A stretch of 64,000 nucleotides of DNA. Source: Nocardioides ferulae (GTDB lineage: Bacteria; Actinomycetota; Actinomycetes; Propionibacteriales; Nocardioidaceae). Below the pieces are notes generated by a model. The model was not told the DNA's origin. It searched no databases and saw only the letters and a program-made list of their open reading frames with translations. Positions 18,695-28,793 of the stretch are shown piece by piece; position 1 is the stretch's first letter; the number at the start of each line of letters is the position of its first letter. The position numbers and the translations under genes are program-made. The stretch is taken from contig NZ_QZVR01000015.1 of NCBI RefSeq assembly GCF_003660455.1, forward strand, positions 62,001 through 126,000. The letters are read 5' to 3'.

Positions 18695-20307
18695 ATGAAC
18701 GCCACCGCCGCCCCCGAGGTCCCGGTCAGCTCCGCGCCCCGGCCCCGGTTCGTCGACGACCGGCTCGCCCACTGGGCCGAGCACACGCCGGACGCCGAGG
18801 CGATGACCTACCTCTCCCGCAGCTGGACCTGGGCGCAGTGGAACGACCGGGTACGCCGGGCCGCGGGCGGCCTGCAGGCGCTCGGCATCGGCCGCGGCGA
18901 CGTGGTCGCCTTCCTCGACAAGAACCACCCCGCCTGCGTCGAGATCACCTGGCCGCCGGGTCGCTCGGTGCCGCGAACGCGATCATCAACTGGCGCCTCG
19001 CCGGCGACGAGATCGACTACGCGGTCAACGACAGCGGGGCGCAGGTGCTGGTGGTCGGCACCGAGCTGCTGCCGGCGATCGAGCAGATCCGCGATCGGCT
19101 CACCAACGTGCGGGAGGTCATCGAGGTGACCCCCGAGGGCGGCGAGGCCGACCCCTACGAGGCGTGGCTGGCGTCGTCGGCGCCGGTGGCGCGTCCCGCC
19201 GACGTCGACCCCGGTGACGTCTGCCTGGTGATGTACTCCTCCGGCACCACCGGCCGGCCGAAGGGGGTGATGCTCACCCACACCAACATGGTCGAGCACA
19301 CCCTCAACGCCCACGACGGCTGGGTCTTCGAGCCCGGCGACAAGTCGATGGTGGCGATGCCGCTGTTCCACGTCGGCGGGTCATCGTACGTGCTGTTCGG
19401 CATCCACGACGGCATCCCCAGCGTGATGACCCGCGACCCCGACGGCGCCTCGCTCGCCGGCGCGATCCTGAACGGCGCGAACCGCACCTTCCTGGTGCCC
19501 GCCGTACTGGCGCAGGTGCTGCAGTCGGGGCCGGACGCGGTGAAGCTGTTCGGTGCGCTGAAGACCTACACCTACGGCGCCGCGCCCATGCCGCTCCCGC
19601 TGCTGCGCGCCGCCATGGAGGCCTGGCCCGACACCGACTTCATCCAGGTCTACGGGCTCACCGAGGTCGCAGGTGTGGCCACCCACCTGATGCCCGAGGA
19701 GCATCGCGACGCCCTGGCGTCCGGCCGCACCGAGGTGCTGGTCTCGGCCGGCAAGCCGATCCCGGGCACCGAGGTGCGCGTGGTCGACCCGGGCACGCTC
19801 GCCGACGTGCCGGTCGGTGAGCACGGCGAGCTCTGGCTGCGCAGCAAGCAGGTGATGAAGGGGTTCCTCGGCAAGCCCGAGGAGACGGCGAAGGTGCTCG
19901 TGGACGACGGCTGGTTCCGCACCGGCGACATGGGCCGAGTCGACGCCGAGGGCTTCGTCTACGTGCAGGACCGGATCAAGGACATGATCATCAGCGGCGG
20001 GGAGAACATCTACTCGCCCGAGGTCGAGCGGGTGCTGGCCGAGCACCCGGCCCTGATGGAGGTCGCCGTGATCGGCGTCCCCGACGACACCTGGGGCGAG
20101 ACCGTCAAGGCGGTGGTGGCCTGCAAGCCCGGCGCCTCGGCGACCGAGGCCGAGATCATCGAGTTCTGCCGCGAGCGGCTGGCCCACTTCAAGTGCCCCA
20201 AGAGCGTCGACGTGGTCGAGGCACTGCCGCGCAACCCCACCGGCAAGATCCTCAAGCGCGAGCTGCGGGCGCCGTTCTGGGAGGGCCACGACCGGTCGAT
20301 CGTGTGA
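18695..20307 (+). pseudogene. AMP-dependent acyl-CoA ligase (FadD-like), interrupted by one frameshift
   Basis: Restoring one missing base gives ~537 residues of an acyl-CoA synthetase. The frame from ATG 18695 reads normally to about residue 85 (FLDKNHPACVEIT) and then shifts; the second frame continues at LAAGSLGAANAIINWRLAG to the end. The expected ACC-CTG-GCC reads ACC-TGG-CC at 18947-18954, so a C (or T) is missing at about 18949. Downstream motifs are intact: YSSGTTGRPKG, YGLTE, GWFRTGDMG and the catalytic C-terminal Lys in NPTGKILKREL. It is either a sequence error or a very recent inactivation. Possible partner of lipid catabolism genes; substrate unknown. Confidence 0.85.
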
Positions 20308-20414
20308 GGTCGGCGCCCGGTCCGGCTGGTCTAGCGACCCGCTGGGCCGGGCAACGGCTCCACCACAGACACCCCACAGACGGACAACGCCTCGACCACC
20401 TGTCGGGAACAGTG

Positions 20415-20442
20415 CGCCGCACCCCCTCGAGCGGGTGCGGCG
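20415..20442. terminator. Hairpin downstream of the acyl-CoA ligase
   Basis: CGCCGCACCC and GGGTGCGGCG form a perfect 10-bp stem with an 8-nt loop, about 110 bp after the ligase stop. A second small hairpin, GGTGAC-CCGT-GTCACC, follows at 20453-20468, about 50 bp before the next start. The first may be a terminator and the second part of the leader of the surface-protein gene. The rest of the 213-bp gap shows nothing else. Confidence 0.45.
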
Positions 20443-20520
20443 AGGCTGGCACGGTGACCCGTGTCACCGGGTCGGTCGTCGCGCAGGCTGCCGAGCCAGG
20501 CCACGTCGAGGGAGTTGCAC

Positions 20521-23022
20521 ATGAGCACGTTCCGTCTGCCCAGGCTCCGGCAGCGCGCCGTCCCGATCCATCTCGGCCTGGTCCGCAGGGCTGGTGTGGC
20601 TGGCCTCGCCGCCGGCGCGCTGGTCGCCACGATGCTGCCGGCCGCGGCGCTCGCCGGCGCCGCACCGGCCACCGTGGTCACCTGCACCGACACCGTGCAC
20701 CCGCTCGGTGCCGCCACCGGGTGGACCGAGTTCGTCGAGGGCGACGGCACCCGCAGCTCGGAGTCGGAGGGGTCGATCGCCTACGGCGGCAACCTGCCAG
20801 CCGGCGGGATGCCGGTCGGCACCCGGCTCACCCATGCCCCGGGCGACCCTGCCCTGGTCGTCGCCGGCGCGCACGGCAGCTTCAACCTCCACGCGGGGAG
20901 TGCCTACCTCACCCCGCAGACCGGCGTGAACTTCAACGGCGGCGGGGCCTATCTCGCCACCAACCCGATCGACTTCGCCGCCGCGTTCGCCCACCTGCGG
21001 TCGGTGTCGACCGCGTGGGGCGCGCTGCCCGACACCGGCACCGTCACGACCGGCCTGACGGGTGGCAACCAGGCCGCGGTGCTCACCGGCACCGACCCCC
21101 AGGTCAACGTCTTCACGCTCACCCCCGCCCAGGCAGCGAACAAGCACCTCGGCATCGACGTGCCCGCCGGCTCGTTCGCCCTGGTCAACGTGCCCGGCGG
21201 CAGCGCCACCTTCGCCGGGCAGACCTGGCTGAAGGTCGGCGGCGGCTGGCAGCAGGCCCACGACGACAACATGGCCCCGTTCGCCGGGCTGCTGTTCAAC
21301 TTCCCCACCGCCACCTCCGTGACCCTGAACTGGGGCTCCGCGTGGGGCGGCAGCATCCTGGCCCCGAACGCGCACGTCGTGGCCAACACCGCCCACACGA
21401 TCGGGCAGGTGATCGCAGCCTCCTTCGCCTCGACTCGGGAGACCCACCTGCGCCTCTTCCCGTCCACCGTGTGCGTCCCCGGTGACACCCCGGACCCGCC
21501 GGAGGAGCGCTCCGACGTCACGATCACCAAGACCGCGTCCACGGCCTCGCCCCAGGGTGGCGACACGCTCACCTACACGCTCACCGCGCGCAACATCGGT
21601 GCCGCCACCGCGACCGACGTCGTCGTCCGCGACGAGCTCCCGGCCGGCGTCACCTACGTCTCCGCCTCCGCCCCCTGCACCCAGGCCGCCGGTGTGGTGA
21701 CCTGCTCGCTCGGCGACCTGACCGTCGGGGAGAGCCGGACGATCACGATCACGGTGGTCGCCAACCCGGTCGCCGGTGCGGGCCCGTCGTCGCACCCGCA
21801 GGCCCACCACTGGCTCACGCCGTACAAGGTCGAGCAGCACGTCGACCTCGAGCCCGGCCAGACCCGCAGCATCACCGAGAGCTGCGAGCCCGGCGACTTC
21901 GTCTCCGACGGCTCGATCCGCATCGACCACGTCGACCAGGACACCGGCACCTTCCACGACGTCCGGGTGCTCAGCTCCGCGGCCACCGGCCCCGGCGCGT
22001 GGAAGGCCGTCGTGAGCAACCACGCCACCGGCCGCGTCCAGGCCAAGGCGTTCATCGTCTGCCTGCCCTCCCACACCGAGGTCGCCGACAGGCAGACCGG
22101 CCACGCGGACGGGCACCGGCACCCGCTGTCGGTCGACCCGACACCGGTCACCGCCACCGCGGCGTACGCCGTCGGCCGGCACACCGCGTCGGTGACCTGC
22201 CCGACCGGCACCACGGCGATCGTCCCGGGCTACGCGCTCTCCGGCGGTGCCGCCAGGCTGGTCGGCTCCGAGAAGAACGGCTCGGGCTGGACGTTCACGC
22301 TCGACGTCACCGCCCCCACCACGGCCACGTTCTCCGCGCACTGCCTGCGCACCACCCTCGGTTCGGTGCAGGGCCACAGCCACGACCTCGTGCTCACCCA
22401 TGTCGAGCGGACCGTCAGCATCCCCACCGGTTCCCCGGTCGAGGAGCAGGTGATCTGCCCCGACGACGCCAAGGGCATCGTGGCCACCTGGCTGCTGCCT
22501 CCCGGCATCACCCCGCTGGGCAACGACCCCAGGCTCAAGGCGCGGGCGTTCCGGCTCTGGAACACCAGCGGCTCGGCCAAGAACGCGCTCATCGACCTGG
22601 AGTGCCTCGGTGACCGCACCACCACCGAGAAGATGGGCACCGACGACCCGGTCGTGGTGACCAACACCGCGACGATCAGCTCGGTCTCGGTCGACGCCGA
22701 CCCCGGCAACAACAGCGCGACCGCCACGATCACAGTCCGGCCGGGCGGCACCACCGCGGTGGTCACCCCCCGGGCGGCGCTGCGCGCGGGCAAGTTGCGG
22801 ATGCAGGTCGTCTCCTCGATGCCGGGCAGCGGCAAGGTCACCGTGCGCAAGAGCGGCCGGACCCTCGCCACGGGCTCGGTCCGGCTCGCCGCGGGCGGTT
22901 CCCGGACGGCAGCGCTGCGGCTCACCGGTCGGGCGCCGGGCGACGGCAGCCGGGTGACGGTGGTCGTCGACCCGCAGCGCGGCCCCAAGACCCGCACCTC
23001 GGTGGTGGTGGCCCGACGCTGA
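20521..23022 (+). CDS. Secreted choice-of-anchor A / DUF11 surface protein with a nested Cys/His-rich insert
   Basis: 833 residues from ATG 20521. Signal peptide ~1-45 (ends in ALA). Residues ~55-320 match the choice-of-anchor A domain (YGGNLPAGG, APNAHVV turns). A DUF11 domain begins at ~331 (SDVTITKTAS ... TLTYTLTARNIG) but its last strand, VVTNTATISSV ... DADPGNNSATATITV, appears only at ~705-740. Between them, ~417-708, is an insert of three related ~85-residue units with paired Cys and His-rich linkers (HADGHRHPL, GHSHDL). The C-terminus is basic with no LPXTG, helix or sortase nearby. Likely extracellular, adhesive or structural; function unknown. Confidence 0.75.
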   Translation: MSTFRLPRLRQRAVPIHLGLVRRAGVAGLAAGALVATMLPAAALAGAAPATVVTCTDTVHPLGAATGWTEFVEGDGTRSSESEGSIAYGGNLPAGGMPVGTRLTHAPGDPALVVAGAHGSFNLHAGSAYLTPQTGVNFNGGGAYLATNPIDFAAAFAHLRSVSTAWGALPDTGTVTTGLTGGNQAAVLTGTDPQVNVFTLTPAQAANKHLGIDVPAGSFALVNVPGGSATFAGQTWLKVGGGWQQAHDDNMAPFAGLLFNFPTATSVTLNWGSAWGGSILAPNAHVVANTAHTIGQVIAASFASTRETHLRLFPSTVCVPGDTPDPPEERSDVTITKTASTASPQGGDTLTYTLTARNIGAATATDVVVRDELPAGVTYVSASAPCTQAAGVVTCSLGDLTVGESRTITITVVANPVAGAGPSSHPQAHHWLTPYKVEQHVDLEPGQTRSITESCEPGDFVSDGSIRIDHVDQDTGTFHDVRVLSSAATGPGAWKAVVSNHATGRVQAKAFIVCLPSHTEVADRQTGHADGHRHPLSVDPTPVTATAAYAVGRHTASVTCPTGTTAIVPGYALSGGAARLVGSEKNGSGWTFTLDVTAPTTATFSAHCLRTTLGSVQGHSHDLVLTHVERTVSIPTGSPVEEQVICPDDAKGIVATWLLPPGITPLGNDPRLKARAFRLWNTSGSAKNALIDLECLGDRTTTEKMGTDDPVVVTNTATISSVSVDADPGNNSATATITVRPGGTTAVVTPRAALRAGKLRMQVVSSMPGSGKVTVRKSGRTLATGSVRLAAGGSRTAALRLTGRAPGDGSRVTVVVDPQRGPKTRTSVVVARR

Positions 23023-23028
23023 CCGCCC

Positions 23029-23081
23029 AGTGACGTGAAAGGCACCTCTCGGCCCGGCCGGGAGGTGCCTTTCGCGTCACT
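23029..23081. terminator. Strong bidirectional terminator hairpin
   Basis: The 20-nt arms at 23029-23048 and 23062-23081 pair with one mismatch (AGTGACG-T-GAAAGGCACCTC and its complement), loop 13 nt. It lies 7 bp after the surface-protein stop and 13 bp before the convergent HAD gene's stop, so it can serve both transcripts. Confidence 0.85.
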
Positions 23082-23093
23082 CGGTGGCGACCA

Positions 23094-23746
23094 CTAGACG
23101 GGGAGGCCCCGATCGCGGAGCTCGAGCCGCAGCCGCTCGGCGCTGGTGAAGACCACAGCGTCCATGCCCGCCGCGGTCGCCGCGACGACGTTGTCGCGAC
23201 GGTCGTCGACGAACACCAGTCGCGGCATCGGCAGCCCGGTGCGCAGCCGCACCACCTCGAACACCGCCGGGTTGGGCTTCGCGACCCGCTCGGTGCCCGA
23301 CACCACCACGTCCTCGAGGAGGCCGAGGAAGTCGAAGGTCGTCGGGGCGTGCGGATAGAGCTCGTGCGACCAGTTGGTCAGCCCGAACTGGCGCACCCCC
23401 GCAGCGTGCAGCTCGCGGACCAGGTCGGGTGTTCCCGGCACGGCGCCCCGCAGCGAGGCGGTGAAGTGGGCGCGGTAGGCGCGAGCGTGCGCGGCCCAGT
23501 GCGGGTGGGTGCGGGCGACCTCGGCCTCGGCCTCGGCCCAGGAGCGGCCGGCGTCCTGCAGGTAGTTCCACGCCATGAAGTCGAAGTCGTCGGCGTCCAG
23601 GAACCGTCGGGCCTCCTCCTCGCCGACCCCGGCCGCGATCGCCGGCAGCGGGTCCCAGTCGACCAGCACGTTGCCGAAGTCCCACACGACGCCGGCCGGA
23701 GACGACGAGAGCCCCGCCGCGGGCGCGGCGGGGCTCTCGACGGTGC

Positions 23747-23750
<4 letters not shown>
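23094..23750 (-). CDS. HAD family hydrolase, YihX-like
   Basis: 218-residue HAD-superfamily phosphatase. Motif I is WDFGNVLVDWD, in which the second conserved Asp position is Gly, as in the YihX glucose-1-phosphate phosphatase group. Other motifs are LTNWSHE (motif II), AKPNPAVFEV (motif III Lys) and VFVDDRRDNVVAA (motif IV). It overlaps the citrate synthase stop by 4 nt (ATGA) and so is co-transcribed with gltA. The substrate cannot be fixed from sequence. Confidence 0.87.
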
Positions 23751-25036
<1,286 letters not shown>

Positions 25037-25141
25037 GCCCCCAACCTAAACCGCCGGGGGGAGGGGTCGCGAACCCGGTGTCCGTCCCGCGGTCGGCGCC
25101 CCCCCGCTCCCCGGCGGCGCCGCGAGCGGTCCAGCCGCGTT

Positions 25142-25171
25142 TTGACCGGCCCCGCGACCGACCCGTATCTT
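25142..25171 (+). promoter_or_regulatory. Predicted housekeeping-sigma promoter of rplM-rpsI
   Basis: TTGACC at 25142-25147 and TATCTT at 25166-25171, separated by 18 bp, match -35 and -10 hexamers well for an actinobacterium. Transcription would begin near 25178 and leave a leader of about 170 nt before rplM. Confidence 0.65.
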
Positions 25172-25300
25172 TGACGGTCGGGCCTCCTGCCGCGCTCTGA
25201 ACCCGTTCGACACTCCACGGGTCGGGGTGCAGTCCCGGACCTCGCGCACCGCCGCGAGTGAGCCGGGCCGTGTTCGTCAGAAGGCTCGGCACCACCACCC

Positions 25301-25318
25301 GGCAGGACACATCCTGCC
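25301..25318 (+). promoter_or_regulatory. Hairpin in the rplM leader
   Basis: GGCAGGA-CACA-TCCTGCC is a perfect 7-bp stem with a CACA loop, extendable past a C-C mismatch, ending 31 nt before the rplM start. It may be part of a ribosomal-protein leader involved in L13 or S9 autoregulation, or a minor 5'UTR structure. Confidence 0.35.
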
Positions 25319-25349
25319 CGGGCCCTACGAACGAGAAGGCTCATCGACC

Positions 25350-25793
25350 GTGCGCACGTACAGCCCGAAGCCCGGCGACATCACGCGTGAGTGGTACGTC
25401 ATCGACGCCACCGACGTGATCCTCGGACGCCTCGCCGTCCAGTCTGCCAACCTCCTGCGAGGCAAGCACAAGCCGATCTTCGCCCCGCACGTCGACACCG
25501 GTGACTTCGTCATCGTCGTCAACGCGGAGAAGGTGGCCCTGACGGGTCAGAAGAAGACCAAGAAGATGGCCTACCGCCACTCGGGCTACCCGGGCGGACT
25601 CTCGGCCACCCCGATCGGTGAGCTGCTGGAGAAGGACGCCCGCAAGGCGATCGAGAACGCCGTGTGGGGCATGCTGCCGAAGAACAAGCTCGGCCGTCAG
25701 ATGCTGAAGAAGCTCAAGGTCTACTCCGGGCCGAACCACCCCCACGAGGCCCAGAAGGCCGTCCCCTTCGAGATCACCCAGATCTCGCAGTAG
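25350..25793 (+). CDS. rplM: 50S ribosomal protein L13
   Basis: 147 residues from GTG 25350, exactly the usual L13 length, with GAGAAGGC upstream. Recognisable segments are [42 protein letters not shown] and [13 protein letters not shown]13 binds 23S rRNA early in large-subunit assembly. Followed after 57 bp by rpsI, the universal rplM-rpsI operon. Confidence 0.98.
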   Translation: MRTYSPKPGDITREWYVIDATDVILGRLAVQSANLLRGKHKPIFAPHVDTGDFVIVVNAEKVALTGQKKTKKMAYRHSGYPGGLSATPIGELLEKDARKAIENAVWGMLPKNKLGRQMLKKLKVYSGPNHPHEAQKAVPFEITQISQ

Positions 25794-25850
25794 TCCTGCA
25801 TCCCCGAGCATCCCAGCATCCACAGACAGTCTGAGTGAGGAACGAGAACA

Positions 25851-26351
25851 GTGGCTGACACCACCGAGGTCGAAGAGACGACCTACGAGGTCGACGAGCG
25901 CGGCGTTGCCTACAGCTCCGAGAGCGCCCCGTCCGCCGACGCCGCCGAGCGTCCCGCGACCATCGCCCCGGCGAACGCGACCGGCCGCCGCAAGGAGGCC
26001 GTCGCCCGCGTCCGCCTCGTGCCCGGCACCGGCGAGTGGACCGTGAACGGTCGCACCCTGGAGTCCTACTTCCCGAACAAGCTGCACCAGCAGGTCGTCA
26101 ACGAGCCCTTCGTGACCACCCAGCTCGAGGGCCGCTTCGACGTGATCGCCCGCGTGCACGGCGGCGGCATCACCGGCCAGGCCGGCGCGCTGCGTCTCGG
26201 CGTGGCCCGGGCCCTGAACGCCGTCGACGTCGAGGCCAACCGCCCGGTGCTGAAGAAGGCCGGCCTGCTGACCCGCGACGCCCGCGTCATCGAGCGCAAG
26301 AAGGCCGGTCTCAAGAAGGCCCGCAAGGCACCGCAGTTCAGCAAGCGCTGA
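25851..26351 (+). CDS. rpsI: 30S ribosomal protein S9
   Basis: 166 residues from GTG 25851. The S9 core starts at about residue 45 ([15 protein letters not shown]) and ends with the basic [12 protein letters not shown] tail that reaches the ribosomal P site. The acidic, Glu-rich N-terminal extension of ~40 residues is typical of actinobacterial S9. Second gene of the rplM-rpsI operon; glmM follows after 10 bp and may be co-transcribed. Confidence 0.98.
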   Translation: MADTTEVEETTYEVDERGVAYSSESAPSADAAERPATIAPANATGRRKEAVARVRLVPGTGEWTVNGRTLESYFPNKLHQQVVNEPFVTTQLEGRFDVIARVHGGGITGQAGALRLGVARALNAVDVEANRPVLKKAGLLTRDARVIERKKAGLKKARKAPQFSKR

Positions 26352-26361
26352 TCCACCGCGC

Positions 26362-27711
26362 ATGACGCGCATCTTCGGCACCGACGGGGTCCGGGGTCTG
26401 GCGAACGGTCACCTGACCGCAGAGCTGGCCCTGGACCTCTCGGTCGCCGCCGCCCGGGTCCTCGCCGACCGGGGCGAGTTCGCCGGCCACCGCCCCCGCG
26501 CCGTGGTCGGCCGCGACACCCGCATCTCGGGGCAGTTCCTCGAGCACGCCGTCGTCGCCGGCCTCGCCTCGGCCGGTGTCGACGTGCTGCGGCTGCGGGT
26601 GCTGCCCACCCCCGCGGTCGCCTACATGACCCAGGCGCTCGGCGCCGACCTCGGCGTCGTCATCAGCGCCTCGCACAACCCGATGCCCGACAACGGCATC
26701 AAGTTCCTCGCCCGCGGCGGCCTCAAGCTCGACGACACCGTCGAGAAGGAGATCGAGCAGCACCTCGACGAGGAGTGGGTCCGCCCCCTCGGCGGTGACG
26801 TCGGGCGGGTCACCCCCTACGCCACACCCGTCGAGGAGTACGTCGCCCACCTGGTCGGCACGCTGACCAAGCCCCTCGCCGGCCTGAAGGTGGTCCTCGA
26901 CTGCGCCCACGGCGCGGCGTACCAGGCCGGTCCGCTCGCGCTCGCCGAAGCCGGCGCCGAGGTGATCGCGATCGGCGTCGAGCCCGACGGGCTCAACATC
27001 AACGACGGCTACGGCTCCACCCACCTCGACAACCTGCGCGAGGCCGTGGTCGCCCACGGCGCCGACGCCGGGTTCGCGGTCGACGGCGACGCCGACCGCT
27101 GCCTCGCGGTCGATGCCGGCGGCGCGGTCGTCGACGGCGACCAGATCCTCGCGATCCTCGCGCTCGGCATGGCCTCCTCGGGCCGGCTGGCGCGCGACAC
27201 CGTCGTCGCGACCGTGATGAGCAACCTCGGCTTCGTCCGGGCGATGAAGGACGCCGGGCTCGGCGTGCGCCAGACCAAGGTCGGTGACCGCTACGTGCTC
27301 GAGGCGATGCGGGTCTCCGGCTACACCCTCGGCGGCGAGCAGTCCGGCCACGTGATCATGAGCGAGTTCGCCACCACCGGCGACGGCCTGCTCACCGCCC
27401 TCCACGTGCTCGAGCGGATGGCCGAGACCGGGCAGAGCCTGGCCTCGCTCGCCTCCGTCGTCACCCGCTTCCCGCAGGTGCTCGTCAACGTGCCCGGGGT
27501 CGACAAGACCCGCGCAGACGACGACCCGCTGCTCGCCGCCGCCGTCGCCGAGGAGGAGGCCGGGCTCGGTGACGCCGGCCGGGTGCTGCTGCGCCCCTCC
27601 GGCACCGAGGCACTGGTGCGCGTGATGGTCGAGGCGTCCACCCAGGAGCAGGCCCAGGGTGTGGCCGACCGGCTGGCAAATGTGGTGCGCGAGAGGCTCG
27701 CCCTCTCGTAG
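26362..27711 (+). CDS. glmM: Phosphoglucosamine mutase
   Basis: 449 residues. Interconverts glucosamine-6-phosphate and glucosamine-1-phosphate for UDP-GlcNAc and peptidoglycan synthesis. Phosphoserine loop [11 protein letters not shown] with Ser104, Mg2+ loop DGDADR near 241-247, GGEQSGH sugar loop, and phosphate-binding [12 protein letters not shown] near the C-terminus. It lies 10 bp after rpsI, the conserved actinobacterial order. GlmS, which makes its substrate, is encoded ~8 kb downstream. Confidence 0.97.
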   Translation: MTRIFGTDGVRGLANGHLTAELALDLSVAAARVLADRGEFAGHRPRAVVGRDTRISGQFLEHAVVAGLASAGVDVLRLRVLPTPAVAYMTQALGADLGVVISASHNPMPDNGIKFLARGGLKLDDTVEKEIEQHLDEEWVRPLGGDVGRVTPYATPVEEYVAHLVGTLTKPLAGLKVVLDCAHGAAYQAGPLALAEAGAEVIAIGVEPDGLNINDGYGSTHLDNLREAVVAHGADAGFAVDGDADRCLAVDAGGAVVDGDQILAILALGMASSGRLARDTVVATVMSNLGFVRAMKDAGLGVRQTKVGDRYVLEAMRVSGYTLGGEQSGHVIMSEFATTGDGLLTALHVLERMAETGQSLASLASVVTRFPQVLVNVPGVDKTRADDDPLLAAAVAEEEAGLGDAGRVLLRPSGTEALVRVMVEASTQEQAQGVADRLANVVRERLALS

Positions 27712-27722
27712 CGTCACGGTCC

Positions 27723-28742
27723 GTGAGCCACGTGACCGTCAACGAGATCGACCCCGCCGACGAGACGTTGCTGCGTCAGTGGTGGGAGGTCGGGGCCGCC
27801 TCGACGGCCGAGCGGCCCCTGGTCGGATGGCCCGCGTGGGAGGTGTCGCGCACCGCCCTGCCGATGCCACGTCGCGACCTCGGCCGCACCCTGCTGGTCG
27901 CCGAGCTCGACGGGCGCGTCGTGGGCGCCGGGCTGTTGGTGCGGTTCCTGCTCGACAACACCCACCTCGCCGAGCTCGACGTGCAGGTGCTGCCCGACCA
28001 TCGGCGCCACGGCGTCGGGGGCGCGCTGCTGAGGGCGTTGGAGGACCGGGCGGTCGCCGACGGGCGCACCACGTTGGTCGGCACGGCGTACGCACCCCTG
28101 GAGGGGGACAGCGCCGGGTCGCTGTTCGCGGCCGCCCGGGGCTACCCCGTCGCCAGCCGTGAGGAGACCAAGGCCTGCGACCTGGCCACCGCGCCGGGGC
28201 TCTGGCCGGCGCTCGACGAGCAGGTCACCGCCGGGCTCGGTGGCTACCGCGTCGAGTTGTTCGAGGCCACCCTGCCGGAGCGATGGGTCGACGACTTCTG
28301 TCATCTCATGGGCCGCTTCGCCGACGAGATCCCCTCGGGTGACCTGGACGTGCAGGACTTCGAGTGGACGGCCGACCGCCTGCGCGAACACGAGGAGCGG
28401 ATGGTGGCGATCGGCAAGGTGTGGTTCGGGGCCCTCGGGGTGACCCCCGACGGGCGGGCCTGCGGCTTCACCGAGCTCGCGGTCACCATCGCCGACCCCG
28501 GCCACGCCGAGGTGGGCGGAACCCTGGTCCTGCCCGAGCACCGCGGGCACCGACTCGGCCTGGGCATGAAGCTGGCCAGCCACCGCCGCCTGCTCGAACT
28601 GTTCCCCGACTGCGCCTACGTCGAGACCAGCAACGCCGGCGTCAACGCCCCGATGAACGCGGTCAACGAGGCGCTGGGCTACCGGGTGGTCGAGCGGTGC
28701 CTGGACGTGCAGAAGGTGTTGGAACGGGTCGCAGCCCGATGA
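27723..28742 (+). CDS. Two-domain GNAT N-acetyltransferase
   Basis: 339 residues from GTG 27723, 11 bp after glmM. N-terminal GNAT domain with VLPDHRRHGVGGALL (acetyl-CoA loop) and C-terminal domain with LPEHRGHRLGLGMK followed by SNAGVNAPMNAVNEALGY. It shares this layout and the NAPMxAVNExLG motif with the gene at 16100, so the two are probable paralogues. Proximity to glmM does not prove a role in amino-sugar metabolism, because GNAT proteins of this type are widespread. Substrate unknown. Confidence 0.82.
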   Translation: MSHVTVNEIDPADETLLRQWWEVGAASTAERPLVGWPAWEVSRTALPMPRRDLGRTLLVAELDGRVVGAGLLVRFLLDNTHLAELDVQVLPDHRRHGVGGALLRALEDRAVADGRTTLVGTAYAPLEGDSAGSLFAAARGYPVASREETKACDLATAPGLWPALDEQVTAGLGGYRVELFEATLPERWVDDFCHLMGRFADEIPSGDLDVQDFEWTADRLREHEERMVAIGKVWFGALGVTPDGRACGFTELAVTIADPGHAEVGGTLVLPEHRGHRLGLGMKLASHRRLLELFPDCAYVETSNAGVNAPMNAVNEALGYRVVERCLDVQKVLERVAAR

Positions 28743-28751
28743 CGGGTTGAG

Positions 28752-28779
28752 CTGTGCCGACGCTGCCGCGCCGGCACAG
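28752..28779. terminator. Bidirectional terminator after the glmM-GNAT unit
   Basis: CTGTGCCG and CGGCACAG form a perfect 8-bp stem with a 12-nt loop in the 51-bp gap between convergent genes, 10 bp after the GNAT stop. Confidence 0.6.
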
Positions 28780-28793
28780 GCCGGGTCGTCTTC

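Larger units (their letters stand above)
25037..25349. other. Divergent gltA/rplM regulatory region
   Basis: 313 bp without a gene. It holds a clear promoter for rplM (25142-25171) and the ~170-nt rplM leader with a hairpin at 25301-25318. The half nearest gltA is GC-rich; I see no clear promoter boxes for gltA. GAAGGCTC occurs twice in the leader, before and after the hairpin. Confidence 0.7.

Noticed and set aside
18545..18928. Longer N-terminus for the HtrA protease
   Set aside because: The frame is open, but the extra residues match nothing and would overlap the divergent ligase start; ATG 18544 gives the usual short cytoplasmic tail and helix.
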